Source: Paenibacillus sp. BIHB 4019
GTDB taxonomy: Bacteria; Bacillota; Bacilli; Paenibacillales; Paenibacillaceae
Assembly: GCF_002741035.1 (NCBI RefSeq)
Contig: NZ_CP016808.1
Span: 5,256,501 to 5,320,500, forward strand
Reading direction: 5' to 3'
DNA length: 64,000 bases
Position 1 is the stretch's first letter, and the number at the start of each line of letters is the position of its first letter. The position numbers and the translations under genes were made by a program. Shown one piece after another: positions 29,073 to 37,081 of the stretch. Below the pieces are notes generated by a model. The model did no database searches. It had not been told where the DNA came from and worked only from the letters and a program-made list of their open reading frames with translations.

Positions 29073-30143
29073 ATGGAAGCCCAGCGGCTCAAGAGGATTA
29101 GGGAACAGCTGGAACGCGAGCAGCTAGACGGGATATTGATTGCAAGTCCATACAATCGCAAATATTTGACCGGATTTACAGGCACAGCGGGATTCGTGGC
29201 GATTACGAAGGATCAGGCACTGCTAATCACTGATTTTCGCTATACGCGTCAAGCGGCGCAGCAGGCGGTGGAATACGAGGTTATCCAATATGCAGGCAAG
29301 CCATTTGAGCATATTCGGGAAAAGCTGGACGAGGCGGGAGCCCGCAAGCTCGGGTTTGAGAAAAATCATGTGACTTTGGCAGGCTATGAAGCCTACGAGG
29401 AAGCTTTTAGCGGATTCGAGCTTGTCCCGACCCAAAATATCGTTGAAAAGCTGCGCGGCATTAAAGATGAGCGCGAGCAAGGGCATATACGCAAGGCGAT
29501 CGACATTACGGAAAAAGCGTTTGACCATATTTTAGGCGTCATGAAGCCGGGCCTATCTGAGAAGGACGTTTCTGCCGAGCTCGAATATTTTATGCGCAAA
29601 AATGGGGCGACCTCTTCAGCTTACGCTACGATTGTAGCCTCCGGCTTGCGCTCGGCATTGCCGCATGGGCTAGCAAGCGACAAGCTGCTGGGAATGAACG
29701 AATTCGTTACCCTTGATTTTGGAGCGAGCTATGAAGGCTATTGCTCCGACTTGACCAGGACGGTGTTTATCGGCAAGCCAGAGCAGCGGCATAAAGAAAT
29801 TTATAAGATTGTATTGGAAGCGAACGAGACCACCTTAAATGGACTAAAGCCAGGCATGACGGGCAAAGAAGGCGATTCGCTGGGACGGGACTGCATTGCT
29901 GGCTACGGGTACGGGGAGTATTTTGGCCATGGGCTCGGTCATGCGTTTGGCTTGGAAATCCATGAATGGATGGGCTTTTCCCAGAAGTCGGACGATATTT
30001 TGCAGCCGGGGATGATTTTGACAGTTGAGCCTGGCATTTATATTCCTGATTTTGGAGGCGTCCGTATCGAGGATGATATTTTGATGACAGACACAGGCAT
30101 TGAAGTGCTGACGAAGTCGAATAAGGAATTAATCGTTTTGTAA
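29073..30143 (+). CDS. Xaa-Pro dipeptidase/aminopeptidase, M24B family
   Basis: A 356-residue cytoplasmic peptidase. The N-terminal creatinase-like domain (ILIASPYNRKYLTGFTG) is followed by a pita-bread fold with metal ligands D215 and D226 (LDFGASYEGYCSDLTRT), H290 (GHGLGHAFGLEIHE), and the glutamates in TVEPGIYI and VRIEDD. It cleaves peptide bonds before proline or hydroxyproline. ATG 29073 is preferred; GTG 29064 is only 3 bases from the GGAGGG. Placed just before hydroxyproline genes, so it probably splits imported Xaa-Pro/Xaa-Hyp peptides. Confidence 0.87.
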   Translation: MEAQRLKRIREQLEREQLDGILIASPYNRKYLTGFTGTAGFVAITKDQALLITDFRYTRQAAQQAVEYEVIQYAGKPFEHIREKLDEAGARKLGFEKNHVTLAGYEAYEEAFSGFELVPTQNIVEKLRGIKDEREQGHIRKAIDITEKAFDHILGVMKPGLSEKDVSAELEYFMRKNGATSSAYATIVASGLRSALPHGLASDKLLGMNEFVTLDFGASYEGYCSDLTRTVFIGKPEQRHKEIYKIVLEANETTLNGLKPGMTGKEGDSLGRDCIAGYGYGEYFGHGLGHAFGLEIHEWMGFSQKSDDILQPGMILTVEPGIYIPDFGGVRIEDDILMTDTGIEVLTKSNKELIVL

Positions 30144-30166
30144 TACAGAAGGAGGTGGCCTCGTCC

Positions 30167-31363
30167 ATGCATGCAGAATCTGCGGAAGTCGTCATCATTG
30201 GCGGAGGCATCATTGGGATGGCCATCGCCTATTATACGGCCAAATTAGGGATGGACGTTCTCGTTGTCGAGCGCGGGGAAATTGCAGGGGGAACCTCCTC
30301 CAAATGCGACGGCAATATTTTAGCCATTGATAAAGACCCCGGCTTCGACAGCCAAATGTCCTTGAAATCCCAGCAATTAGTCGCTGAACTGGTGCGGGAG
30401 CTTGATGAGGAGTTCGAGTATCGGGCACCCGGAAGTATTCTCGTCTGCGAGACGGAGGAAGAGATGATCGCTGCTGAGCGCTGGGTTTCCCGGCAAAAGC
30501 AGGCAGGGCTCCCCTTTCGGATGCTCGATCAGAAGGACCTCAGAGAGGAATGGCCTTATATGGCCGAGGATTTATTAGGCGGTTTAGAGTGTGCGACGGA
30601 TTCTACGGTTAACCCCGTATTGTTAACCTACTCCTTGGCCGCAACTGCTCGCCGTCATGGCGCCCGTTTTCGAACGCATACGGCGGTGACTGCGATTTTG
30701 CTCGATGAGCAGCGGCGAATTCGGGGAGTAGAGACAGCGGCAGGCACGATTAAAGCGAAAATCGTCATTAATGCGGCAGGCGTTTGGTCGAAGCTTATTG
30801 GACAAATGGTAGATATCGATATTCCGATTGAGCCGCGTAAAGGCCATATCCTCGTCGCTGCCCGCTCAGCCAACATTGGAAAGCGGAAGGTGATGGAATT
30901 CGGCTATTTGATTAGCAAGTTTGGCGGGAAGCGGCAAGTAGATCCCAAGTTCGAAGCGTATGGCATCGCCCTCGTATTCGAACCAACCGCTTCCCAAAAC
31001 TTTTTAATCGGATCAAGCCGCCAATTTGCCGGTATGGATACCCGCGTGGACCAAGAGGTCATTCGGCTTATTGCGCAGAGAGCGATCCGCTTCTTTCCGG
31101 TCATGGAGCATATTCCGATGCTTCGAACGTACGCTGGCTTAAGGCCATGGACAGCCGATCATTTGCCTATTGTGTCACCAATCGACGAAATACCGGGTTT
31201 TTATGTAGCAGCCGGTCATGAAGGGGATGGAATCAGCCTCGCTGCGGTTACGGGGAAGGTCATTAGCGAAATGCTAAGCGGAGCCGAGCCCTGCATTCCG
31301 GCCCAGCCGCTTCGCTATGACCGATTCCGTCGTGGCGACGTTAATCAGGAGGTAGTCCTATGA
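30167..31363 (+). CDS. FAD oxidoreductase (DAO family), D-hydroxyproline dehydrogenase beta-type subunit
   Basis: A 398-residue flavoprotein opening with VVIIGGGIIGMAIAYYTAKLG (FAD dinucleotide fold; landmarks GGGIIG) and GGTSSKCDGNI, ending in YAGLRPWTADHLPIV and AAGHEGDGISLA. This is the DadA/ProDH-beta group. Beside a hydroxyproline epimerase and with ferredoxin-type subunits further down, it is most likely the catalytic FAD subunit of D-hydroxyproline dehydrogenase, making pyrroline-4-hydroxy-2-carboxylate. ATG 30167 lies after AAGGAGGTGG. Its stop overlaps the next start (ATGA). Confidence 0.82.
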   Translation: MHAESAEVVIIGGGIIGMAIAYYTAKLGMDVLVVERGEIAGGTSSKCDGNILAIDKDPGFDSQMSLKSQQLVAELVRELDEEFEYRAPGSILVCETEEEMIAAERWVSRQKQAGLPFRMLDQKDLREEWPYMAEDLLGGLECATDSTVNPVLLTYSLAATARRHGARFRTHTAVTAILLDEQRRIRGVETAAGTIKAKIVINAAGVWSKLIGQMVDIDIPIEPRKGHILVAARSANIGKRKVMEFGYLISKFGGKRQVDPKFEAYGIALVFEPTASQNFLIGSSRQFAGMDTRVDQEVIRLIAQRAIRFFPVMEHIPMLRTYAGLRPWTADHLPIVSPIDEIPGFYVAAGHEGDGISLAAVTGKVISEMLSGAEPCIPAQPLRYDRFRRGDVNQEVVL

Positions 31364-32361
31364 AGCTTTCCAAGCTGGTGACCACCATCGACACCCATAC
31401 GGGAGGCAATCCGACCCGAACCGTTACGAGCGGAGCGCCGGAGCTGATTGGAAGCACGATGACCGAGAAGATGGTTTACATGTCCGAGCATTTTGACCAT
31501 TTTCGCAAAGCGTTGATGTTTGAGCCCCGGGGACATGAAGTGATGTCCGGCTGTATTTTGACTCCACCGTGTAATAAAACGGCCGATATCGGCGTCGTTT
31601 TTATTGAGACGGGCGGCTATTTGCCGATGTGCGGGCATGATACGATTGGCCTTTGCACGGCGCTGATTGAGGGCGGAATCTACCCTGAGAGCAAAAACGT
31701 CATTCGGCTGGATACGCCAGCGGGGCTTGTGGAAGCCCGGCTTGACATTGTGCAGGGAAAAGTTAAAGAAGTGACGTTCACGAATATAGCTTCTTTCTTG
31801 TACAAAAAGGATGTCCGGCTCCAAGTTGAAGGCATTGGAGAAATTTCCGTTGATATTGCGTATGGCGGCAATTTTTACGGCTTGGTTGATGCGCGACCGC
31901 TGCAGCTGCCCTTAGTGCCAAATCGGGCTTCGGAAATCGTTCGCTTGGCGATCAAAATTCGGGAGGCGATAAATGAAAGCGTCGAAGTGGTGCATCCCGA
32001 AATCCCAGTCATTCGCGGACTGACCCATATTGAGTTTTACAGCGATCCCGTATCGCCTGCTGCCCATTGCCGCAATACGGTCGTCGTGCCTCCGGGAGGC
32101 ATCGACCGTTCGCCATGCGGGACAGGAACCTCGGCGAAGGTAGCCGTGCTGCATGCCAAGGGCGAGCTTTCCAAGGAGCAGGAATTTGTTCATGAAAGCA
32201 TTGTAGGCTCCGTGTTCCGGGCTAAAATTTTGGAGGAGACAACGGTAGGCGGCTTGCCGGCCGTCATCCCGCAAATATCAGGGTCAGCCTGGGTAACAGG
32301 CTTTCACCAGTTTGTTTTTCATGAGCAAGATGAGCTGGATAGCGGTTTTTTCTTGCTTTAA
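31360..32361 (+). CDS. 4-hydroxyproline 2-epimerase (proline racemase family)
   Basis: A 333-residue cytoplasmic epimerase. Both catalytic cysteines are present: C91 in PMCGHDTIG and C253 in DRSPCGTGTSA, the pattern of cofactor-free racemases/epimerases rather than dehydratases, which have Thr at the second site (family knowledge). It inverts C2 of trans-4-hydroxy-L-proline to cis-4-hydroxy-D-proline. The 4-bp overlap with the FAD subunit gene supports that they act in sequence. Confidence 0.87.
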   Translation: MKLSKLVTTIDTHTGGNPTRTVTSGAPELIGSTMTEKMVYMSEHFDHFRKALMFEPRGHEVMSGCILTPPCNKTADIGVVFIETGGYLPMCGHDTIGLCTALIEGGIYPESKNVIRLDTPAGLVEARLDIVQGKVKEVTFTNIASFLYKKDVRLQVEGIGEISVDIAYGGNFYGLVDARPLQLPLVPNRASEIVRLAIKIREAINESVEVVHPEIPVIRGLTHIEFYSDPVSPAAHCRNTVVVPPGGIDRSPCGTGTSAKVAVLHAKGELSKEQEFVHESIVGSVFRAKILEETTVGGLPAVIPQISGSAWVTGFHQFVFHEQDELDSGFFLL

Positions 32362-32407
32362 TGCTACTCTGAATTTGCTCTAACGCTGGTTTGATGGAGG
32401 CTTGGAT

Positions 32408-33409
32408 ATGAAAATCAACAAATGGCATGCAGCAATTGATATGCATTCCGGCGGGGAGCCTCTTCGCATCCTGACAGGCGGCCTGCCGCAAATGGCGGGC
32501 GCCTCTCAGCAAGCCAAGTCGGTATTTTTCAAGCAGCATCATGATTCCATAAGGAAACTGCTTATGGCTGAACCCCGAGGGCATTACGGCATGACAGGGG
32601 CCATCGTTACAGCTCCCGTATCGGGGGAAGCCCAGTTCGGCTTGTTGTTTTTGAATCAGGAAGGATTTGCTGCTATAAGCGGGCATGGAATCTTCGCAGT
32701 CGTAACAGCATGGGTTGCGACGGGGCAGCTGGATGCGGCTATTGCCGCCGAAGGTATATTAATTGACTGCCCAGCGGGAAAGGTAAAAGCTATCGCTAGC
32801 TGCGAAGGGCAGGAAGTACGAACGGTATCCTTCCACAATGTTCCGAGTTTCGTCTATGCGCAGTCTCTTGCATTGACGATCCAAGACATTGAACTACATG
32901 TCGATATTGCTTTCAGCGGGGAGTTTTATGCGGTTGTCGATGCTGCCGGACTTGGCGATAAACGATCAATCCCCGAGCTTCAAGCATGCGGAGGGTTAAT
33001 CCGCAAAGCCATTGAAGCGCAGCTGGAGGTTAAGCATCTCGTGCTGGAAGGGATTAATGGCATTCATGGCGTGTTTTTTTACGAAAAGGCTGAGGAAGAT
33101 TCGGAAAATCCGGTCTATCGCAGCTGGTCCATATTTGCTGGGGAACAGCTTGATCGCTCTCCCGGAGGAGCGGCGGCCTGCGCCCATATGACGGTTCTGA
33201 ACCATAAAGGGCTGCTGAAGCGCGGGCAGCAGGTTGTTTATGAAGGCAGCGCTGGAACGCGTGCAGTTGGCAGCGTGGTGGAGGAAATATGTGCGTTTGG
33301 GCAAAAAGCCGTCATTCCACAGCTAACAGGAAGCGCTTATGTGCTGGGCTTTATGAATTTTGTACTCGATTCTAGCGATCCGCTGGCTGATGGATTTGTG
33401 CTGTACTAG
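32408..33409 (+). CDS. Proline racemase family paralogue with altered active site
   Basis: A 333-residue homologue of the gene before it, matching its length and residue numbering, yet the catalytic positions read S91 (ISGHGIF) and G253 (DRSPGGAAACAH) instead of cysteine. The rest of the fold is kept (MHSGGEPLRI, MAEPRGHYGM, TGSAYVLGF). Epimerases are Cys/Cys and the trans-3-hydroxyproline dehydratases Cys/Thr, so a Ser/Gly pair suggests a lost or different reaction, or a binding or regulatory role. ATG 32408 has GGAGG 7 bases before it; 46 bp after the epimerase. C258 five residues past G253 might substitute. Confidence 0.8.
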   Translation: MKINKWHAAIDMHSGGEPLRILTGGLPQMAGASQQAKSVFFKQHHDSIRKLLMAEPRGHYGMTGAIVTAPVSGEAQFGLLFLNQEGFAAISGHGIFAVVTAWVATGQLDAAIAAEGILIDCPAGKVKAIASCEGQEVRTVSFHNVPSFVYAQSLALTIQDIELHVDIAFSGEFYAVVDAAGLGDKRSIPELQACGGLIRKAIEAQLEVKHLVLEGINGIHGVFFYEKAEEDSENPVYRSWSIFAGEQLDRSPGGAAACAHMTVLNHKGLLKRGQQVVYEGSAGTRAVGSVVEEICAFGQKAVIPQLTGSAYVLGFMNFVLDSSDPLADGFVLY

Positions 33410-33562
33410 AATGTGTATGAAAAAGGGGTCCATTGCTGCTGCTCCTTGCTTTGTGCCTATTCAAGGCTTAAGGAACCACAGTATACGATTGTGGCATAGA
33501 ACACAGTTGCAGAGTGCAATGCGGCTCAGAATACGCCGTTTTGGAAGTTCATTCCTTTTTTC

Positions 33563-33692
33563 GCAGACTGAGGTTCCGCTATTCTGGATTTTAATCCCAT
33601 TTTAGGACTTAAGCGGACAGGAGATCCGCTATTGCTTTCATATATCCTCTGAAAATGACGATGGGCAGCACATTAGCGGCACCTGAGTCCGC
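33563..33692. repeat. Cluster of AGCGGA/TCCGCT palindromic units
   Basis: Three related units: GCAGACTGAGGTTCCGCTAT (33563-33582), AGCGGACAGGAGATCCGCT (33612-33630, perfect 6-bp arms) and AGCGGCACCTGAGTCCGC (33674-33691). Spacing is 49 and 62 bases. Such CCGCTATT-type units look like an intergenic repeat family; no reading frame goes with them. Confidence 0.45.
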
Positions 33693-33797
33693 AGACTATG
33701 CCAAAGCCAGTGATTCGGTTGAAATAACGGCTGCTGTGTCCTCCAAGCTGTGTACACAAAGTCTATCTATGTGTCTTCGTGCAGGGAGCAACCACCC

Positions 33798-33826
33798 GAA
33801 ACAAGCAGCTTGAAGCTGCTTGTTTC
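33798..33826 (+). terminator. Perfect 14-bp stem-loop, possible terminator
   Basis: GAAACAAGCAGCTT (33798-33811), one base, then AAGCTGCTTGTTTC (33813-33826). A strong hairpin whose right foot is T-rich (TTGTTTCATAT). Probably ends transcription from upstream before the DapA-family gene, though a true T-run is missing. Confidence 0.5.
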
Positions 33827-33886
33827 ATATAGGGCTTAGAATGCCAAAAATCTAAACGATTAACATTCGAGAGGAGCAATTTTGAA

Positions 33887-34774
33887 ATGGCAAAATTCGA
33901 AGGTGTTTATGTGGCAATCGTTACTCCTTTTACGGCTTCCTATGAAGTCGACTATAAGCGATTGACGGAGCATTGCAATTGGCTTATTGCAAATGGCATA
34001 AGCGGGCTTGTTCCTACTGGATCTCTTGGCGAATATGCAACGATGAGCAATGAGGAACGGGCAAGGGTAGTGGAGACGGTCATAGAAGCCGCAGCAGGGC
34101 GGGTGCCCGTCGTTGTTGGTTCGGCCGCGCCTTCTACGAAGCAGGCGGTCGCATGGGTTCAGCATGCTAAAGATTCAGGTGCGGCAGGGGTTATGGCGCT
34201 GCCTCCTATTAATTACAAGCCGCTTGAGCATGAAGTTGTCGCTCATTACGAAGCACTGAATGAGGTAGGCCTTCCCATTGTAGCGTACAACAATCCTCAT
34301 GATTATAAAGTAGATTTGACGCCGCAGTTTCTTGCAAAGCTTTCCAAATTTGATCATGTCGTTGCGGTAAAAGAGTTTTCCGGCGACATCCGCCGCGTGC
34401 ATGATATTTTGGCCCAAACCAATCTTGAAGTCATGATCGGCGTAGATGATTTGGCGATGGAAGGCCCGCTGTTTGGCGCAACAGGCTGGATTTCCGGTGT
34501 GCCCAATGCGCTGCCGAAGGAAGGCGTAGAGCTGTTTAACCTTGCCAGACAAGGGAAACTGCAAGAGGCAAGCGCGCTTTATCGCCGTCTGCTGCCTTTG
34601 TTCCATATGGATGCCAGCCCTCAGCTCGTTCAATCGATCAAATATATGATGGAGCTGGCGGGATTCCCGGTCGGTCCTACACGTCCGCCGCGCCTGCCTT
34701 TGCCAGAAGCGGATTACCAGCTCATTAGAGAAGCTTTTGAATACGCGGTTAGACCTAATCAGCCAGCAAACTAA
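33887..34774 (+). CDS. DapA family deaminase, probable pyrroline-4-hydroxy-2-carboxylate deaminase
   Basis: A 295-residue class I aldolase-fold protein with GSLGEYATMS, Y134 in IVAYNNP and Schiff-base K162 in VVAVKEFSGD. In hydroxyproline clusters this family deaminates pyrroline-4-hydroxy-2-carboxylate to 2-oxoglutarate semialdehyde, which fits exactly between the epimerase/dehydrogenase genes and the semialdehyde dehydrogenase next door. Sequence alone would also allow a 4-hydroxy-tetrahydrodipicolinate synthase; context decides. GAGAGGAG lies ahead of ATG 33887. Confidence 0.82.
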   Translation: MAKFEGVYVAIVTPFTASYEVDYKRLTEHCNWLIANGISGLVPTGSLGEYATMSNEERARVVETVIEAAAGRVPVVVGSAAPSTKQAVAWVQHAKDSGAAGVMALPPINYKPLEHEVVAHYEALNEVGLPIVAYNNPHDYKVDLTPQFLAKLSKFDHVVAVKEFSGDIRRVHDILAQTNLEVMIGVDDLAMEGPLFGATGWISGVPNALPKEGVELFNLARQGKLQEASALYRRLLPLFHMDASPQLVQSIKYMMELAGFPVGPTRPPRLPLPEADYQLIREAFEYAVRPNQPAN

Positions 34775-34823
34775 AGAAACAGTGAGATTATAGTAGCCTA
34801 GTCCGAACAGGAGGAATCGCAAA

Positions 34824-36269
34824 ATGACGAGCAGTCGAAATTGGATCGGAGGCGAGTGGATTACGCCGGCAGCAGGCGAGTCTATCGTTAAAAATCCATC
34901 GAACATCAAAGAGGAGGTAGGCATTCTTCATCTTTCTGACCAGTCGCATGTTATACAGGCAGAGCAGGCAGCGCGTAAAGCGTTTGAAGTTTGGTCTCGT
35001 TTAACAGGTGCTGCCCGAGCAGAGCATTTGTATAAGCTTGCCGCCGCACTGGAATCCAAGCTGGCTGAGGTAGCGAATCTCGCAAGCTTGGAGATGGGCA
35101 AGCCGATTACGGAAATGCGCGGCGAAGTGATGCGCGGAGTAAATTTGCTCCGTTATTACGCGGCGGAAGGGGTACGTGCCAATGGGGTTGTCATACCTTC
35201 AAGCGAGCCAAACGTTTTGCAGCATACGAAAAAGGTTCCTTTGGGCGTCGTCGGCATTATTACCCCATGGAATTTCCCCGTTGCCATACCTATTTGGAAA
35301 ATCGCGCCTGCGCTTATTTGCGGCAACACCGTTATATGGAAGCCTGCGGAATTTGCCTCCTTAACGGCAACGAAGCTTATTGAGATTTTTGCAGAGGCAG
35401 GACTTCCTGCAGGCGCCATTAATCTCGTTATTGGCAAGGGCAGCAAAATCGGAGACGTATTACTAGAGCAAATTTCGCTCGACGCGGTAAGCTTTACCGG
35501 CTCCACATCAACGGGCACTCATATTGCCCAGCTTTGCGCCAAGCGAAATATTAAATACCAGACCGAAATGGGCGGGAAAAATGCCGCTGTTGTTTTAAAA
35601 GACGCTGATCTTGAAAAGACGATTCCGCTCATTGTCAACGGAGCCTTCCGTTCGGCAGGGCAGAAATGTACAGCAACGAGCCGAATTATCGTCGAAACAG
35701 GCATTTATGCCTCGTTTACGAAAGCGCTCGGTACAGCGGTATCGCAGCTCAAGCTGGCACCTGCTCTCGATCCTGCCGCTTATTTAGGCCCCGTTGCTTC
35801 CGCAAGCCAGTATGAAACGGTCATGTCTTATGTCCATATGGCCCAGCAGCAGGCGGAGATTGTTGCCCAAGGTCCAGCTGTAGCGGCAGTTGAACAAAAC
35901 GAGGGGTACTACATCCAGCCGATCGTGGCAGCAGGCTTGGATGCGGGGCATCCTCTCATCCAGGAAGAGGTTTTTGGGCCAGTTGCAGCGCTGCTTCAGG
36001 CATCCGATTTTGAAGAGGCTATCGCGTTATGCAATCAATCGATTTTTGGTCTGAGCGCTTCGCTGTTTACGCAAAGCTTGTCCTACGCTCACCGGTTTTT
36101 GGATGAAGCGCAGGCGGGCATGGTTCGCGTGAATCAGGAAACAGCGGGTGTGGAATATCAGTCCCCATTCGGTGGAATGAAGCTTTCCAGCTCGCATTCG
36201 CGCGAGCAAGGGCAAGCGGCTTTGGATTTCTATACCGAATTAAAAACATGCGCCATCCGTTATTTTTAA
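34824..36269 (+). CDS. 2-oxoglutarate semialdehyde dehydrogenase (ALDH family)
   Basis: A 481-residue NAD(P)-dependent ALDH, a clear homologue of the protein at 10621. Seen: PWNFPVAIPIWKIAPAL, FTGSTSTGTHI, the EMGGKN base and catalytic C282 in GQKCTATSR. It oxidises 2-oxoglutarate semialdehyde to 2-oxoglutarate, the last step of hydroxyproline breakdown. GGAGGAATCG precedes ATG 34824, 49 bp after the DapA-family gene. Confidence 0.85.
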   Translation: MTSSRNWIGGEWITPAAGESIVKNPSNIKEEVGILHLSDQSHVIQAEQAARKAFEVWSRLTGAARAEHLYKLAAALESKLAEVANLASLEMGKPITEMRGEVMRGVNLLRYYAAEGVRANGVVIPSSEPNVLQHTKKVPLGVVGIITPWNFPVAIPIWKIAPALICGNTVIWKPAEFASLTATKLIEIFAEAGLPAGAINLVIGKGSKIGDVLLEQISLDAVSFTGSTSTGTHIAQLCAKRNIKYQTEMGGKNAAVVLKDADLEKTIPLIVNGAFRSAGQKCTATSRIIVETGIYASFTKALGTAVSQLKLAPALDPAAYLGPVASASQYETVMSYVHMAQQQAEIVAQGPAVAAVEQNEGYYIQPIVAAGLDAGHPLIQEEVFGPVAALLQASDFEEAIALCNQSIFGLSASLFTQSLSYAHRFLDEAQAGMVRVNQETAGVEYQSPFGGMKLSSSHSREQGQAALDFYTELKTCAIRYF

Positions 36270-36307
36270 AATATATAAAAAATATTAGAATTTTGATTCT
36301 TTCTTAC

Positions 36308-36365
36308 TATTTCTCGGACTGAAACGCGCTGCGCCGCCAAAGGAAGGCGGCAGCCGTTTCACCTT
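36308..36365. repeat. Palindromic interspersed repeat, copy B
   Basis: TGAAACG (36320-36326)...GCCGCC (36333-36338), loop, GGCGGC (36346-36351)...CGTTTCA (36355-36361): a two-part perfect stem behind TATTTCTCGG. It is the best-preserved copy of the repeat and lies right after the ALDH stop. Confidence 0.7.
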
Positions 36366-36370
36366 GAAAG

Positions 36371-36460
36371 ATAGGAAAGGATATCCTAGTGTCATCCTTT
36401 CTCTATATTTCATCGCGAAACGGTGCTTTGCCGCCAGAGGACGTCGAAAGCCGTTTACGC
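36371..36460. repeat. Linker hairpin and palindromic repeat, copy C
   Basis: ATAGGAAAGGAT (36371-36382) pairs with ATCCTTTCTCTAT (36394-36406), then copy C: CGAAACGG (36416-36423)...CCGTTTACG (36451-36459) enclosing a CCGCC/CGTCG core. The arm bases differ from copy B but still pair, as expected if the hairpin itself is under selection. It ends 16 bp before the next start codon. Confidence 0.6.
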
Positions 36461-36476
36461 TTGGGGGGCTTTTGTG

Positions 36477-36749
36477 ATGAAGCATCCATCCTTAGTCGTT
36501 TGCCGCTGCGAAGAAGTGACCATGGAGCAATTGGAAGAAGCTTATGCGTCTGGTAGCTGCACTTCACGCCAATTGAAGATGAAAACAAGGGCTACGATGG
36601 GCGCTTGCCAGGGACGGGTTTGCCGAGCCCTTGTAGAAACATGGATTCATGTGAAAAATCCAGATGGACCTCGCGACGCTGAATTATTATCGTACCGTCC
36701 GCCTATTCGGCCTATAACGTTTGGCCAGCTAGCAAAGGATGAAGCGTAA
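36477..36749 (+). CDS. BFD-like [2Fe-2S] subunit of D-hydroxyproline dehydrogenase
   Basis: A 90-residue protein with C9, C11 (VVCRCEEVT) and C44, C49 (GACQGRVC), the C-x-C...C-x4-C pattern of bacterioferritin-associated-ferredoxin-like domains that bind [2Fe-2S]. In multi-subunit proline and D-hydroxyproline dehydrogenases such a small subunit relays electrons. ATG 36477 is chosen inside a longer frame because GGGGGG lies 8 bases before it. Its stop overlaps the next start (TAATG), so the following gene is coupled. Confidence 0.8.
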   Translation: MKHPSLVVCRCEEVTMEQLEEAYASGSCTSRQLKMKTRATMGACQGRVCRALVETWIHVKNPDGPRDAELLSYRPPIRPITFGQLAKDEA

Positions 36750-37081
36750 TGGAAAGGATTGAGAACCATCCGCTACTCGGTCTTTGGCAGACGCCGCGTG
36801 AATGTGTTGCCTTTTCCTTTAATGGGAAGCCAATGACAGGGCTCAAGGGAGAGCCAATAGCGGCGGCACTGCTCGCAGCAGGTATTCGCACGCTGCGCAG
36901 GCATGAGGAATCGGGGCATGCTCGCGGGCTTTATTGTGCCATTGGCCATTGCATGGAATGCCGGCTGAGCGTAGCAGGAAAAGGAGTGGTACGTTCCTGC
37001 CTTACTCCGCTTGAAGAAGGAATGTGCATAGCTGAAGGGCTGCAGCTTCCAAACGAAATAACGGGGAGGAAGCTGCTATGA
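36749..37081 (+). CDS. [2Fe-2S] ferredoxin-like subunit of D-hydroxyproline dehydrogenase
   Basis: A 110-residue Fer2_4-type protein. Four cysteines C63, C68, C71 and C84 (LYCAIGHCMECRLS...VRSCLTP) form a plant-type [2Fe-2S] site, as in the small subunit of sarcosine oxidase-like and hydroxyproline dehydrogenase complexes. It overlaps the gene before by one base and the gene after by four (ATGA), the tightest coupling in the window. Confidence 0.83.
   Translation: MERIENHPLLGLWQTPRECVAFSFNGKPMTGLKGEPIAAALLAAGIRTLRRHEESGHARGLYCAIGHCMECRLSVAGKGVVRSCLTPLEEGMCIAEGLQLPNEITGRKLL

Larger units (their letters stand above)
33410..33886. other. Gene-free 477-bp gap with small repeats
   Basis: No coding signal. 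It holds a CCACA/TGTGG inverted repeat near 33476-33494, three irregularly spaced copies of an AGCGGA...TCCGCT type palindromic unit between 33563 and 33692, and a strong hairpin at 33798-33826. The gap probably separates two transcription units. Confidence 0.6.

Noticed and set aside
33838..33855. cre-like CTAAACGATTAACA before the DapA-family gene
   Set aside because: The central CG is out of register with the consensus; three or more mismatches.
34175..34924. 249-codon open frame on the minus strand
   Set aside because: Shadow of the DapA-family and ALDH genes; no family resemblance.
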